A stretch of 64,000 nucleotides of DNA from an uncultured Muribaculaceae bacterium (lineage in GTDB: Bacteria; Bacteroidota; Bacteroidia; Bacteroidales; Muribaculaceae), in contig CAJUPY010000012.1 in assembly GCA_910588035.1 (NCBI GenBank), forward strand, positions 1 through 64,000, written 5' to 3'. A program made the translations under genes and the position numbers. Shown here in pieces: positions 1 to 9,142 of this stretch. Numbering within the stretch: the first letter of the stretch is position 1; every line of letters begins with the position of its first letter. Below the pieces are notes generated by a model, which searched no databases, was not told the origin of the DNA, and saw only the letters and a list, made by a program, of their open reading frames with translations.

Positions 1-52
1 CCGCGACCCCAACCTTGGCAAGGTTGTGCTCTACCAACTGAGCTATTTTCGC
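1..52 (-). tRNA. tRNA-Gly (anticodon GCC), 3' end outside window
   Basis: On the minus strand the sequence begins GCGAAAATAGCTCAGTTGG, with a D-arm typical of tRNA. A five-base anticodon stem (CAACC/GGTTG) encloses the loop TTGCCAA, giving anticodon GCC, which reads glycine codons. The variable loop follows, and the T-arm and acceptor 3' strand lie beyond base 1. A strong promoter motif sits just upstream at 77-107. Confidence 0.93.
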
Positions 53-76
53 ATTCGCTGTTTTGGTTTTGCGTTG

Positions 77-107
77 CAAAGGTACGCATTATTTTTGAAC
101 TGACAAA
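77..107 (-). promoter_or_regulatory. Bacteroidetes-type promoter of the tRNA
   Basis: On the minus strand TTTG (104-107) is followed after 19 bases by TACCTTTG (77-84). This matches the Bacteroidetes primary-sigma consensus TTTG-N19-21-TAnnTTTG. Transcription would begin about 20 bases before the tRNA 5' end. Confidence 0.75.
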
Positions 108-156
108 TTTTTCAGCATATTTTTTTAATTTTTTTTACGCACAGACCTGATTTCGA

Positions 157-672
157 TCATTCGGTCTGCTCTACCGTGACTATATTTTCTTCACCAAGTG
201 GTGATTCAAAGTTACAGCAAAACTGCTCAAGCTGCTGAGGCGCAATAATTTGATCATCACATCCGCGTCCTTTTCTAACAGACAGACGTTTCAACAGAAG
301 TTTCTTGTCAGCCTGAAGATATATGAACAGCAGATCTACACCCGCGCGACGACAAATCTCCCGCATCACGTCGCGTTTGACGATCTTACACATTGTAGAG
401 TCAATCACAATCTTTTCTCCCCGGTTGATCAATGACTCCACTTCACGGGCAATTTCGCCATCGACAGCCTTGAAAGCCGACATACGTTCCCCGTCCGTAA
501 GCGAGAGAAAACGATCGCCATACTCACGCCAGATCAACCGGTCGGACGAGACTCTGACAAATCCATGCCGTTCAAGTGCCTTAGCAAACTCGGTTTTACC
601 CGATCCGCTCACGCCACACATCGCCACGACACGAAACCCGGAGGCCAGTCCGACCGCTTCCTGATAATCCAT
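157..672 (-). CDS. P-loop (AAA-type) kinase-like protein
   Basis: This 171-residue protein has a Walker A motif GVSGSGKT at residues 20-27. An acidic Walker B-like strand (IVIDST) lies near residue 89, and a basic lid-like stretch (LLLKRLSVRKGRG) follows near residue 125. The architecture is that of small predicted nucleotide, polynucleotide or zeta-toxin-like kinases that phosphorylate a small substrate with ATP. No substrate-specific domain is visible, so the substrate is unknown. It starts 7 bases after the stop of the DUF362 gene and is probably cotranscribed with it. No antitoxin gene is adjacent, which argues against a zeta-toxin role. Confidence 0.75.
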   Translation of the reverse strand: MDYQEAVGLASGFRVVAMCGVSGSGKTEFAKALERHGFVRVSSDRLIWREYGDRFLSLTDGERMSAFKAVDGEIAREVESLINRGEKIVIDSTMCKIVKRDVMREICRRAGVDLLFIYLQADKKLLLKRLSVRKGRGCDDQIIAPQQLEQFCCNFESPLGEENIVTVEQTE

Positions 673-679
673 TTTCAGT

Positions 680-1582
680 TCAGACAGGTTCTACTGTTTC
701 AAGAATATAATTCTGAGATCCCAACCCGAGTTGTTCGGCATAATCAAGAATATGGGTTGCGTTACGCGACTCGATACGCTCGATCAGGTGTGCTTTTCCC
801 GGATCATCGGAGTTGTAGACCATGTCAACACAAGCACGGTCGAGAGCAACCGGATCGAGTGATGCCAGAATGCCTATGTCTTTCATCTCAACCGCCTCTG
901 GCTCCGCGACACAATCGCAATCGACCGACAGGTTGTTGGCCACGTTGATGTAAAGAATATTCTCTCCCGCGACATCAAAGACCGACTCGCAGGCTTCGGC
1001 CATTGATTCCAGAAAATCATTCTGAGGGGGTATGTTATCCCAATCGACCGGGACTGTCTTCGACTGTCCGGCAGTGTGGATCCATGCCTTTCCGGCAGAT
1101 GAAGCCATTCCGATAGCCACATTTTTCAATGCACCGCCAAATCCACCCATGGGGTGCCCTTTGAAATGAGACAGAACGATCGTGAAATCGTAGTTTCGCC
1201 AGTTTTTACCTACAAAATTTTCTTTCAGATGCCTGCCGTTTCTGACGGGGAGTGATATATCACCTTCAGCGTCCATGATGTCGACTTCGGCGATAGCGGT
1301 GAAACCATGTTCGGCTGCGGTCTGAAGATGATCAGCGACATTGTTTCGACGTCCGTCATAGGCTGTGTTACACTCAACGATGGTTCCGTCGACCAGATGC
1401 ACCAGTTTTTTTATCACATCGGTGCTCAGATGATTGGGGTTACCGGCCTCTCCTGTTGAAATCTTGATAGCCACCCGTCCTTTGGCCTCGCGCCCAAGCA
1501 TCCGGTAAATGTTGACGAGATTGTCGGCCGTGATGCGCCGGCAAAAATATACCACCGGTTTTTCTGACTGTTTTTCGTTCAT
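680..1582 (-). CDS. DUF362 domain-containing protein
   Basis: This 300-residue protein matches the DUF362 family over its whole length. Recognisable elements are an N-terminal strand (VVYFCRRITADNLVNIY), the motif SHFKGHPMGGFGGALKN near residues 138-154, and a C-terminal DPVALDRACVDMVY segment. DUF362 proteins often carry a C-terminal 2[4Fe-4S] ferredoxin module. No CxxCxxC cluster is present here, so this is the short form without its own iron-sulfur domain. The function of the family is unknown. The P-loop kinase gene follows 7 bases downstream, suggesting one transcript. Confidence 0.82.
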   Translation of the reverse strand: MNEKQSEKPVVYFCRRITADNLVNIYRMLGREAKGRVAIKISTGEAGNPNHLSTDVIKKLVHLVDGTIVECNTAYDGRRNNVADHLQTAAEHGFTAIAEVDIMDAEGDISLPVRNGRHLKENFVGKNWRNYDFTIVLSHFKGHPMGGFGGALKNVAIGMASSAGKAWIHTAGQSKTVPVDWDNIPPQNDFLESMAEACESVFDVAGENILYINVANNLSVDCDCVAEPEAVEMKDIGILASLDPVALDRACVDMVYNSDDPGKAHLIERIESRNATHILDYAEQLGLGSQNYILETVEPV

Positions 1583-1605
1583 AGGTATGATTTATTAATA
1601 TGACA

Positions 1606-1640
1606 TCGGGAGCAGACCACATTTCGCGGCCTCCTCCCGA
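1606..1640 (-). terminator. Hairpin after dnaJ, possible terminator
   Basis: A perfect seven-base inverted repeat (TCGGGAG at 1606-1612, CTCCCGA at 1634-1640) encloses a second short GGCC/GGTC stem. It lies between the dnaJ stop and the DUF362 start. The downstream minus-strand sequence is AT-rich but lacks a clean T-run, so it is only a probable terminator or processing hairpin. Confidence 0.45.
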
Positions 1641-1668
1641 CTGACTGGTTTCTTATCAGTAAACGACA

Positions 1669-2847
1669 TTATTCAAACAGATGTCGCAATTTGCTGAATA
1701 TACGTTTCTTAGTCGATTCATCAGGGGTTATGTTCGGTTGGCCTTTCATCGATTCAAATGCCTGCTTCTCTGTTTCATTCAGAGACTCGGGCACATAGAC
1801 CATCACATTCACCAACTCATCGCCCGGCACCTGAGACTGATATTCGGGGATGCCTTTACCTCTCATTCTTAGCACTTTGCCTGGTTGCGTTCCGGGAGCG
1901 ATCTTCACACGGGCCCGGCCACTGATTGTCGGCACCTCCACCGATCCACCCAAAGCAGCTGTCGGCAAATCGAGCATCAGGTTGTAGATGACATCATTTC
2001 CATCACGTATCAACTCTGGGTGAGCGACTTCTTCGACTACCACAAGCAGGTCGCCCGGAACGCCGTTGGCACCACCGTTGCGCGGATAGTTACCCTTTCC
2101 GGGCACTGTCAGAGTAGCTCCGTCGGGGACGCCTGCCGGAATGCGGAAATTAACTTCGTTGTCGCGTTTCTCCACACCCTCGCCGTGGCAATGGCTGCAA
2201 GGTGTCTGAATGACTGTTCCGCGACCGTTACACTGCGGACAAACCGATTCGCTTGCCATTTGTCCGAACATTGTCTGCTGAACAGTCTGCACCACACCGG
2301 TTCCATGACATGTCGGACACGTCATGAGATCTTTGCCGTCTTTTGCTCCTGTTCCGCCACAGTAGCCACACTTGTCGAGCGTAGGAATCTTGAGAGTCTT
2401 GGTAACACCTTTTGCGATTTCGTCAAGAGTCAGCTTCACACGCACACGCAGGTCACTGCCTTTGCGCGCGGCAGGGCGACGCTGACGACGGCCACCGCCG
2501 GTCGCACCACCCCACTGACCGCCGAAACGGCCACCGAAGATATCACCGAAATGCTCAAAAATGTCTTCCATAGACATTCCGCCAGACGAATAAAATCCGC
2601 CACCGCCACCGGGAAATCCTTGCGGCCCCATATCGTGGCCGAACTGGTCATATTTCTGACGTTTTGTCTCATCGCTGAGAACGTCATAGGCCTCGGCAGC
2701 CTCCTTGAACTTCTCTTCAGCCTCCTTGTCTCCCGGGTTTTTATCAGGGTGATATTTAATGGCAAGTTTTCGATATGCCTTTCTTATTTCGTCGGGTGTC
2801 GCTGTCTTGGATACTCCAAGCACCTCATAATAGTCGCGTTTACTCAT
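1669..2847 (-). CDS. dnaJ: Chaperone protein DnaJ
   Basis: DnaJ is the J-protein co-chaperone that stimulates DnaK ATPase and delivers unfolded clients in the cytoplasm. The 392-residue protein has the full type I layout: an N-terminal J domain with HPD (KYHPDKNPGD, about residues 30-39), a Gly/Phe-rich linker (FPGGGGGFYSSGG), then four zinc-binding repeats (CGYCGGTG, CPTCHGTG, CPQCNGRG, CSHCHGEG) and the C-terminal substrate-binding domains. Length is normal for the family. It follows grpE by 59 bases on the same strand, the usual heat-shock pair, and a hairpin lies after its stop. Confidence 0.98.
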   Translation of the reverse strand: MSKRDYYEVLGVSKTATPDEIRKAYRKLAIKYHPDKNPGDKEAEEKFKEAAEAYDVLSDETKRQKYDQFGHDMGPQGFPGGGGGFYSSGGMSMEDIFEHFGDIFGGRFGGQWGGATGGGRRQRRPAARKGSDLRVRVKLTLDEIAKGVTKTLKIPTLDKCGYCGGTGAKDGKDLMTCPTCHGTGVVQTVQQTMFGQMASESVCPQCNGRGTVIQTPCSHCHGEGVEKRDNEVNFRIPAGVPDGATLTVPGKGNYPRNGGANGVPGDLLVVVEEVAHPELIRDGNDVIYNLMLDLPTAALGGSVEVPTISGRARVKIAPGTQPGKVLRMRGKGIPEYQSQVPGDELVNVMVYVPESLNETEKQAFESMKGQPNITPDESTKKRIFSKLRHLFE

Positions 2848-2906
2848 GTCGTTCTAATCGAAATTGTTGTGGTGGTGTGTGAAAATTCATTTACTCAACC
2901 GCGATG

Positions 2907-3509
2907 TCACTGACCAACAGCTACTTTAGCGTGGCGCAACACCTTGTCGTTGAGCATATAGCCTTTCGACACCGTATCAATTATCTTCCCTTTCTGAGCT
3001 TCATCGGGAACAGGAACCATGGCGATCGCTTCATGAATGTCAGGATCGAAATCGGCATTATCGGTATTCATCGCCTTTACACCGTTCTGCTCAAGATACT
3101 TCACCAGCTTGTTATATATCAACTCCATTCCCTCTCTGACAGCATCAGCGTCTCCGCTGTTACCGGTGGCAGCCAGACCACGCTCAAAGTCATCGACGAT
3201 CGGAAGAAGCCCCTTGAGCACACCTTCGGCCGCATTTTTCAGCAGATCGGCACGCTCACGAACCGTGCGCTTACGGAAATTGTCAAACTCTGCCATCAGA
3301 AACAGATATTCTTTCTTCTGTTTCTCAAGTTCCTCCTCACGGGCGGCGAGCAAATTTTTCAGTGACTCAATTTCTGAAACACCTTCGACTTCTTCAGTCT
3401 CGGAGACTTCTTCATCAGGTGCCACATCCATTACCTCAGGTGCTTCGGCAGGTTGTTCCTTTATTGTTTCCTGCTCGTTGTTGTTATTTATTTTCTGACT
3501 CATATTCAT
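2907..3509 (-). CDS. grpE: Nucleotide exchange factor GrpE
   Basis: GrpE releases ADP from DnaK and so closes the DnaK-DnaJ chaperone cycle. The 200-residue protein has an acidic, disordered N-terminus, a long coiled coil (ESLKNLLAAREEELEKQ, about residues 48-64) and the conserved C-terminal beta domain ending in LRHAKVAVGQ. The NFRKRT motif and the region VDDFERGL are typical. Starts at 3509 and 3503 are both ATG. Upstream, a weak motif (TTTG at 3565-3568, 21 bases, TGTTTTTG at 3536-3543) may be its promoter. dnaJ lies directly downstream. Confidence 0.97.
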   Translation of the reverse strand: MNMSQKINNNNEQETIKEQPAEAPEVMDVAPDEEVSETEEVEGVSEIESLKNLLAAREEELEKQKKEYLFLMAEFDNFRKRTVRERADLLKNAAEGVLKGLLPIVDDFERGLAATGNSGDADAVREGMELIYNKLVKYLEQNGVKAMNTDNADFDPDIHEAIAMVPVPDEAQKGKIIDTVSKGYMLNDKVLRHAKVAVGQ

Positions 3510-3654
3510 ATATCTTTTTCTGTTTTATCTCAATGCAAAAACATTGCCAAACTCTTTCGGGCGGCAAACATTTCTTAAAAAGATAACAATTTCAGGCCCG
3601 TAACGTTCACTTATGTGCCCGAACCGGAGATATCAGTCCCGGTCTGCCAGTGTG

Positions 3655-4482
3655 TCAGTTCATTTTCGAGACAAAAGACTTCATTCCGGCAAATAGGCCG
3701 GAGGCTCGTCGTGCCGCAGCCTCATCATCAAACAGCCCGTAGACAGCCGAGCCCGAACCGCTCATCGAGGCATAGGCAGCTCCCGCCTCGACCATGCGCC
3801 TTTTGACATCGGCCACTGCAGGACATGACATGAATACCGACCGTTCGAAATCATTAACCAGAAGTCCAGACCATTCCTCGACCGGCCTATTCACGATTTC
3901 AAAAGGCATCAGACCGCTGTCATCGGGTCTGACTCCTGAATAAGCCTCGCGCGTCGACACACTTTCATCGGGTTTGACTATGACAATCCACCGATCAGAC
4001 AGATCGACATGACACGGAGCGAACTCGGTGCCCGTTCCAGAAGCCGACATGACATGGTTATATATAAAAAACGGACAATCGGCACCGATGGCCGAAGTGA
4101 TTTCAGCCATTTGGCTGTAGCTCAAATCAAGTTGGAAAATCGAATTAAGGCCAATGACGGTGAATGACGCGTCAGAAGATCCGCCTCCAAGACCCGCGCC
4201 GTCGGGTATTATTTTTCTCAAGTAGATGTCAACCGGAGGAAGTCCTGGAACAGCCTCCGCAACCTTCCGATATGCTTTCATGACAAGATTATCGTGAGGA
4301 CTGCATGCTACCCCATTGCCGGTTACAGTCAACGTTGTCTCAAATCCCGAGGCCGGAACGATCTCGAGAACATCGGTCCAGGCCACCGGAACCATTACGG
4401 TTGAAATATCATGATAGCCGTCAGGGCGTTTACGCAACACCCTGAGGCCAAGATTTATCTTACAATTTGGGAAGAGAATCAT
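3655..4482 (-). CDS. ispE: 4-diphosphocytidyl-2-C-methyl-D-erythritol kinase
   Basis: IspE phosphorylates CDP-methylerythritol at the 2-hydroxyl in the MEP pathway for isopentenyl diphosphate. The 275-residue protein is a GHMP kinase. It begins with the family start FPNCKINLGLRVLRKRPDGYH and has the ATP-binding glycine-rich loop PDGAGLGGGSSDASF near residues 93-107. The C-terminal motif SGSGSAVYGLF is also present. Its start overlaps the stop of the M49 peptidase by four bases (ATGA), indicating translational coupling. It is the last gene of the dxr-rseP operon, so two MEP enzymes share one transcript. Confidence 0.96.
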   Translation of the reverse strand: MILFPNCKINLGLRVLRKRPDGYHDISTVMVPVAWTDVLEIVPASGFETTLTVTGNGVACSPHDNLVMKAYRKVAEAVPGLPPVDIYLRKIIPDGAGLGGGSSDASFTVIGLNSIFQLDLSYSQMAEITSAIGADCPFFIYNHVMSASGTGTEFAPCHVDLSDRWIVIVKPDESVSTREAYSGVRPDDSGLMPFEIVNRPVEEWSGLLVNDFERSVFMSCPAVADVKRRMVEAGAAYASMSGSGSAVYGLFDDEAAARRASGLFAGMKSFVSKMN

Positions 4483-6500
4483 TTTCTATCTGTCAACGGT
4501 GAGTAGTCACGCGAATAACGCAACATTTGTGTGGGGTAGTCCTCGTCATAAGACACCTTCACGTCGACAAGCTCGCCATTTTCACCCGAAACCGGAGTGT
4601 AGCGGGGATTCACAAAGCCCTTATAGGGGGCGATATCGAGGTGGGCATATCGGTCAAGCACCTCTTTGTGGAGTTTCGGATCGACTTTGACCGCATAGGT
4701 TTCAACAAGATTGCGTCCGGCTTCATAATCGCCCTCACTCTTTATGCGCTGAATTTCAGCAAGCAACTCTCCGAACAGTTCGCGCAGACGTTTGTAATCG
4801 TTTATCCTGACAAACGTCTTTCCGCCGATGTTGACCATCTCGACCACGTTGTCTTTCTTTCCATGCTCAAATGCCCACTCGGTGATCAGTTTACGGTTGC
4901 GCATGTGTGCTTCCTCAACATCTTTGCCCGGTTCTATTCTGACGAGCTGTGTCATCAGTCCGTTGAGCATATATTTGTAATACTCTGCCTTGTAAGCCTC
5001 CGGATTGTCGAGCAGACCAAGCTCAATCAACTTTGGATCGGCAAGATAATAGAGGGCAAACAAATCGGCGCGTGTTTCCTCAAGCGTCGACCCATGAGCT
5101 TTCATCGCATCGGGATCAGTGCCTGGCAGCAGACGTCCCGAACCATGCCCGAGACATTCGTGAAGGTCGGTGTGGAGATTGTCGGTGATAAACAGATAAT
5201 CGTCAAGAAGCCGGCGGGTCGGCTCATCTATGACAAATTCCTCATTGAAACCGTTTCCGTGAGAAGCCTCGTCATATGCTTCGGTGATATTCTCAATTGT
5301 CACCGATTTTGAGCCATGTGTGGCACGGATCCAGTCGGCGTTGGGCAGGTTGATTCCGATCGGCGTCGAGGGATATGAGTCACCGGCAAGAATAGCTGCC
5401 GTGATAACCTTCGCAGACACTCCTTTGACAACCGGCTTGCGGAACCGCGGATCTACCGGCGAATGATCTTCAAACCACTGCGCATTGCCGCTGAGAACCT
5501 CCGTTCGGTGGGAAGCCTCCTCATTTTTGAAATTCACTATCGATTCCCATGAGCCTGTCATGCCGAGCGGGTCACCATACGTTTCGATGAAGCCGTTGAT
5601 GAAATCAACCTGAGACCTGGTGTCATCAGCCCACAGAATGGAATATTCATCGAAATCGCGGAGGTTACCGGTCCGGTAATATTTGATCAGTGAATTTATT
5701 ATGTCACGTTGCGCATCGTTTTCGGCATAGGCGGCAGCCTTCGTCAGATTGTCGACAATCCGCTCAATAGCCGGCGAATAAAGGCCGCCGACCTTGTAGA
5801 CCTCTTCGATGAGTTTGCCGTCGCGTTTGACCACCTTGGCATTCAGACCATAAGACACCGGTGTGAGGTCGGTCGTGTCTTTCATCGCGCCATAAAACGC
5901 CTCGACCTCGGCCTGGGTCACCCCGTCGCCATAGAGATTGCAGGCCGATGTCGCCACGACATCGGCTCCGTCGGCCTGATTGACCCGTTTAGGCAATGTC
6001 AATGGGTTGAATATCACATCGCAAAGCTCATTCAGATTCCCGGGCCGCTGCTCTGCCGGAAGTTTGCCGACCTGACCGCGGAGAAACGATTCAGAAAATT
6101 CAGGAACAAACTTATCCATAGAATAATGGTGATATATTCCGTTCCCGAACCAAATCTGTTTAAGATATTTCTCTAAAGCCTTGAATTCGTCAGACGATTT
6201 ATCGCCGTCGAAATTCACATATACCGCCTCTATCATAGAGCGTATCGGCAAATTATAACGGCCGTTCTGATCTGTCAGAATGTCACGGCCCGCAAGTGCG
6301 GCCTCTGTCAGATAATATATCAGTTTTTTCTGATCGGGTTTCAGACCGTCAAATCCGGGCACTTCATAGCGAAGAACCTCAATGTCGGCAAAACGGTCGA
6401 CATTATACTTGAAGTCTTTAATTTCTTTTGCTGTCATTGAAGAGACTGTTATTGCCGCTGCAAACGCTGTGGCCGCAAAACGGCGGAATTGACATTTCAT
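4479..6500 (-). CDS. Dipeptidyl-peptidase III family (M49) metallopeptidase, exported
   Basis: This is a zinc exopeptidase of family M49, which removes dipeptides from the N-terminus of short peptides. The zinc motif HECLGH lies at residues 447-452 and the third-ligand motif EETRAD at about 474-479. The protein is 673 residues. The chosen start at 6500 opens a signal peptide (MKCQFRRFAATAFAAAITVS) and leaves a 19-base gap to the methyltransferase. An in-frame Met at 6530 would overlap that gene and put ten extra residues before the signal. Export suggests a role in peptide use in the periplasm. Bacterial M49 proteins differ in specificity, so the substrate is inferred only from the family. 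Confidence 0.92.
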   Translation of the reverse strand: MKCQFRRFAATAFAAAITVSSMTAKEIKDFKYNVDRFADIEVLRYEVPGFDGLKPDQKKLIYYLTEAALAGRDILTDQNGRYNLPIRSMIEAVYVNFDGDKSSDEFKALEKYLKQIWFGNGIYHHYSMDKFVPEFSESFLRGQVGKLPAEQRPGNLNELCDVIFNPLTLPKRVNQADGADVVATSACNLYGDGVTQAEVEAFYGAMKDTTDLTPVSYGLNAKVVKRDGKLIEEVYKVGGLYSPAIERIVDNLTKAAAYAENDAQRDIINSLIKYYRTGNLRDFDEYSILWADDTRSQVDFINGFIETYGDPLGMTGSWESIVNFKNEEASHRTEVLSGNAQWFEDHSPVDPRFRKPVVKGVSAKVITAAILAGDSYPSTPIGINLPNADWIRATHGSKSVTIENITEAYDEASHGNGFNEEFVIDEPTRRLLDDYLFITDNLHTDLHECLGHGSGRLLPGTDPDAMKAHGSTLEETRADLFALYYLADPKLIELGLLDNPEAYKAEYYKYMLNGLMTQLVRIEPGKDVEEAHMRNRKLITEWAFEHGKKDNVVEMVNIGGKTFVRINDYKRLRELFGELLAEIQRIKSEGDYEAGRNLVETYAVKVDPKLHKEVLDRYAHLDIAPYKGFVNPRYTPVSGENGELVDVKVSYDEDYPTQMLRYSRDYSPLTDRK

Positions 6501-6519
6501 TATATTAAACGGAGCTTGA

Positions 6520-7710
6520 TTATTCGACATATAAGATTAGACCCTTCAGGTACTCTCCCTCCGGGTGATAGATATTGATCGGGTGATCGGCCGGTTGGGT
6601 AAGCTGATGAAGTATCCTCACACGCCGACGTGCCTGCGCGGCAGCCGAGAATACAGCGAGCCTGAATTGCTCCCTGCTGACAGCCTGCGAGCATGAGAAA
6701 GTGAAGAGCACCCCACCCTTGGCGATCTTTTCAAAAGCCCTCGCATTGATGCGCTGATAGCCTCTGAGCGCATTGCGTAACGCACTGCGGTGTTTGGCGA
6801 ATGCCGGCGGATCGAGCACAATCAGGTCATAGGAGTCGGCGTCCATCGTGTCAAGAAACTTGAATGCATCACAGGCAAACGACTCATGGCGGTTATCTCC
6901 GGGAAAATTCAGTTCGACGTTGGCGTCAGTCAGTGAGATTGCCTTTGCCGACGAATCGACCGAATGGACCGATCTCGCACCTCCGCGCATGGCATAGAAC
7001 GAGAATCCGCCGGTGTAACAGAACATATTCAACACCCTTCGGCCTGAAGCATACTTCTCAAGCAGACTGCGGTTGTCACGCTGGTCTACGAAGAAGCCTG
7101 TTTTCTGCCCTTTCAGCCAATCGACATGGAAGCGGAGCCCGTTTTCAACAGCGATGTTAGTCTCGAACTTACCGATGAGGTAATCGTTGACCGGATCGAG
7201 ACGGGCCTTATAGGGCAAAGTGGTCTCTGACTTATAGTAGACATTTCTGATTGCAAGACCATCGAGATCGGTCAAGGCGTCGGCTATCATGAAACGTGCA
7301 TAGTGCATGCCGGGCGAATGGGCCTGCACGACGGCTGTGGCTCCATAAATGTCGATGACGAGACCGGGCAGGAAATCGCCTTCGCCATGAATAAGCCTGA
7401 ATGAGTCGTTGTCTGAACGCATCAGGTTGAGCATTTTTCTGAGGGCGAGTGCCTGGGTCAGGCGTTCATGGAAGAACCCAAGGTCTATCGCTCTGTCGCT
7501 GAAGTCAAGAATTCTGACAGAGATGCTGCCGATTTGAAAATGTCCGGTTCCGATATGACGACCGTCGTGGGTGACGACAGACACGAGATCGCCCTCCTCG
7601 ATATTTTCCGGGAAACGGGCGATAGCACCGGAGAAGACCCATGGGTGGAAACGGTCGAGCGACTCCTCCTTGCCGCGTCGCAGCGTGATAACAGGTAGTG
7701 ATTCCATCAT
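6520..7710 (-). CDS. Class I SAM-dependent rRNA methyltransferase, RlmI-like
   Basis: This 396-residue protein matches the RlmI/RlmK family, which makes 5-methylcytosine in 23S rRNA. An N-terminal PUA domain (LRRGKEESLDRFHPWVFSGA) is followed by the Rossmann methyltransferase domain. SAM-binding motif I is NMFCYTGGFSFYAMRGG, near residue 230. The motif LDPPAFAKHR is near residue 295 and a catalytic-type SCSQ near 355. The start overlaps the rseP stop by four bases. E. coli RlmI modifies C1962, but the exact position in this organism is inferred. Confidence 0.93.
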   Translation of the reverse strand: MMESLPVITLRRGKEESLDRFHPWVFSGAIARFPENIEEGDLVSVVTHDGRHIGTGHFQIGSISVRILDFSDRAIDLGFFHERLTQALALRKMLNLMRSDNDSFRLIHGEGDFLPGLVIDIYGATAVVQAHSPGMHYARFMIADALTDLDGLAIRNVYYKSETTLPYKARLDPVNDYLIGKFETNIAVENGLRFHVDWLKGQKTGFFVDQRDNRSLLEKYASGRRVLNMFCYTGGFSFYAMRGGARSVHSVDSSAKAISLTDANVELNFPGDNRHESFACDAFKFLDTMDADSYDLIVLDPPAFAKHRSALRNALRGYQRINARAFEKIAKGGVLFTFSCSQAVSREQFRLAVFSAAAQARRRVRILHQLTQPADHPINIYHPEGEYLKGLILYVE

Positions 7711-9131
7711 TTCAATAAAAAGCGGTAAATGTCATTGGCATTGGCGTAAATGAGCAGCAAAACCAGGAATATGAGTCCGACAACCTGGCTATATTCAAGC
7801 ACCTTGTCACTCGGTTTTCGTCCGCTGACCATCTCATAGAGAACAAAGACGATATGACCTCCGTCAAGTGCCGGTATAGGCAGCACGTTCATGAACGCGA
7901 GAATAACCGACAGAAATGCCGTTATCTCCCAAAATGAGATCCAGCTCCATTTTTCAGGGAACAGAGAACCGATCGAACCGAAACCGCCGACGCTCTGCGC
8001 TCCGCTCTTGGTGAACAGATATTTGAGCGACGAGACATATGTGACCAATTTGCCGGTTCCGTCACTGATGCCTTTCGGCACCGACTCAAAAAAGCCGTAG
8101 CTTATTGTCTCGACAGGATATATTTCGGTCGGCATCTTGAACATGAAACCGAGTTTACCTTCGTCGGTAGGGGTGGCATTGAGCGACAGTTCCTTGCCGT
8201 CGCGAATAACTTTCAATATAACCGGTTTTCCCGCATATGCGGCAAGCGCGGGCATAAACTCTGTGTAGGAAGGCGTCAGTGAGTCACCTACGGCAATGAT
8301 GCGGTCATCGGCATGCAATCCGGCTTCCGAGGCCGGTTCGCCGTTCATGACCTGTTTGACGAACACCGGAAGGCGCAGTGCCATGAACCCTTTGCTGTCG
8401 TTGAGCGAGAGCAGAAAGTTTTCGGGCAGATTGATTGTGACGGTGTCGGTGTGATTGCGCAGCACGGTCACAACCTTTGCATTGGCAAGTTTATAGACAT
8501 TCTCCGGATCCCGCGCCAACACGGGAGCACCATCGGCCGTAAGAGGTATGTCCCCGTTCCGGAAACCGGCCTCGATTGCAGCCGGAACAAAATCCATACC
8601 CTCGAATGCCTTGTCGTAAGGAATGTATTTCTCCCCCCAGTGCCATGCGATGCCGGCATAGATTATGATCGCGAGAATGAAATTGAACAACACACCGCCA
8701 AACATGACAAAAAAACGCTGCCATGCCGGACGGGCTCGGAAATCGGTAGGGTGAACAGGCTCCTCAAGCTGCTTCTTATCCATCGACTCGTCGATCATGC
8801 CTCCGATCGAGACATATCCGCCAAGCGGAATCCAACCGATACCATAGACAGTGTCACGCCACGTGGCTTTGCCGTTTTGTTTATATCGCTCCTTGACAAG
8901 ACGCGCACGTTCGAGATCTTGCTCCTCTGTGGTGTTCTTGCTGAAAAAGCTCCACTTGCGGGTCAGCGGATCGTAAGTGACGATTGAGAAATAGGGATTG
9001 AAGAACAAGAAGAAACGGTCGGCTCTGATTCCGAAAAGGCGTGCGAAAAAATAATGTCCGAACTCGTGGATTATCACCAGGAGTCCGAGGGCAAGAATCA
9101 GCTGTGCGCCTTTGATCAATATTGATTCCAT
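7707..9131 (-). CDS. rseP: RIP metalloprotease RseP (site-2 protease)
   Basis: RseP cleaves within the membrane, typically releasing anti-sigma factors or clearing remnant signal peptides. The 474-residue protein has the zinc motif HEFGH at residues 22-26 in the first membrane helix. It also has a central PDZ domain (GEPASEAGLHADDRIIAVGD, about residues 255-275) and the second metal motif ALDGGH near residue 425 in a C-terminal helix. It is longer than E. coli RseP, as is usual in Bacteroidetes. It starts 11 bases after dxr, a gene order seen in many bacteria. No anti-sigma gene is nearby, so the substrate cannot be named. Confidence 0.96.
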   Translation of the reverse strand: MESILIKGAQLILALGLLVIIHEFGHYFFARLFGIRADRFFLFFNPYFSIVTYDPLTRKWSFFSKNTTEEQDLERARLVKERYKQNGKATWRDTVYGIGWIPLGGYVSIGGMIDESMDKKQLEEPVHPTDFRARPAWQRFFVMFGGVLFNFILAIIIYAGIAWHWGEKYIPYDKAFEGMDFVPAAIEAGFRNGDIPLTADGAPVLARDPENVYKLANAKVVTVLRNHTDTVTINLPENFLLSLNDSKGFMALRLPVFVKQVMNGEPASEAGLHADDRIIAVGDSLTPSYTEFMPALAAYAGKPVILKVIRDGKELSLNATPTDEGKLGFMFKMPTEIYPVETISYGFFESVPKGISDGTGKLVTYVSSLKYLFTKSGAQSVGGFGSIGSLFPEKWSWISFWEITAFLSVILAFMNVLPIPALDGGHIVFVLYEMVSGRKPSDKVLEYSQVVGLIFLVLLLIYANANDIYRFLLK

Positions 9132-9142
9132 AATAGAGGTGT

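Noticed and set aside
157..672. Zeta-toxin of a toxin-antitoxin pair
   Set aside because: The P-loop kinase has no adjacent antitoxin gene; the neighbour is a DUF362 protein.
1885..2913. 342-codon frame on the plus strand
   Set aside because: It is antisense to dnaJ, whose full domain set is intact; the protein has no domain logic.
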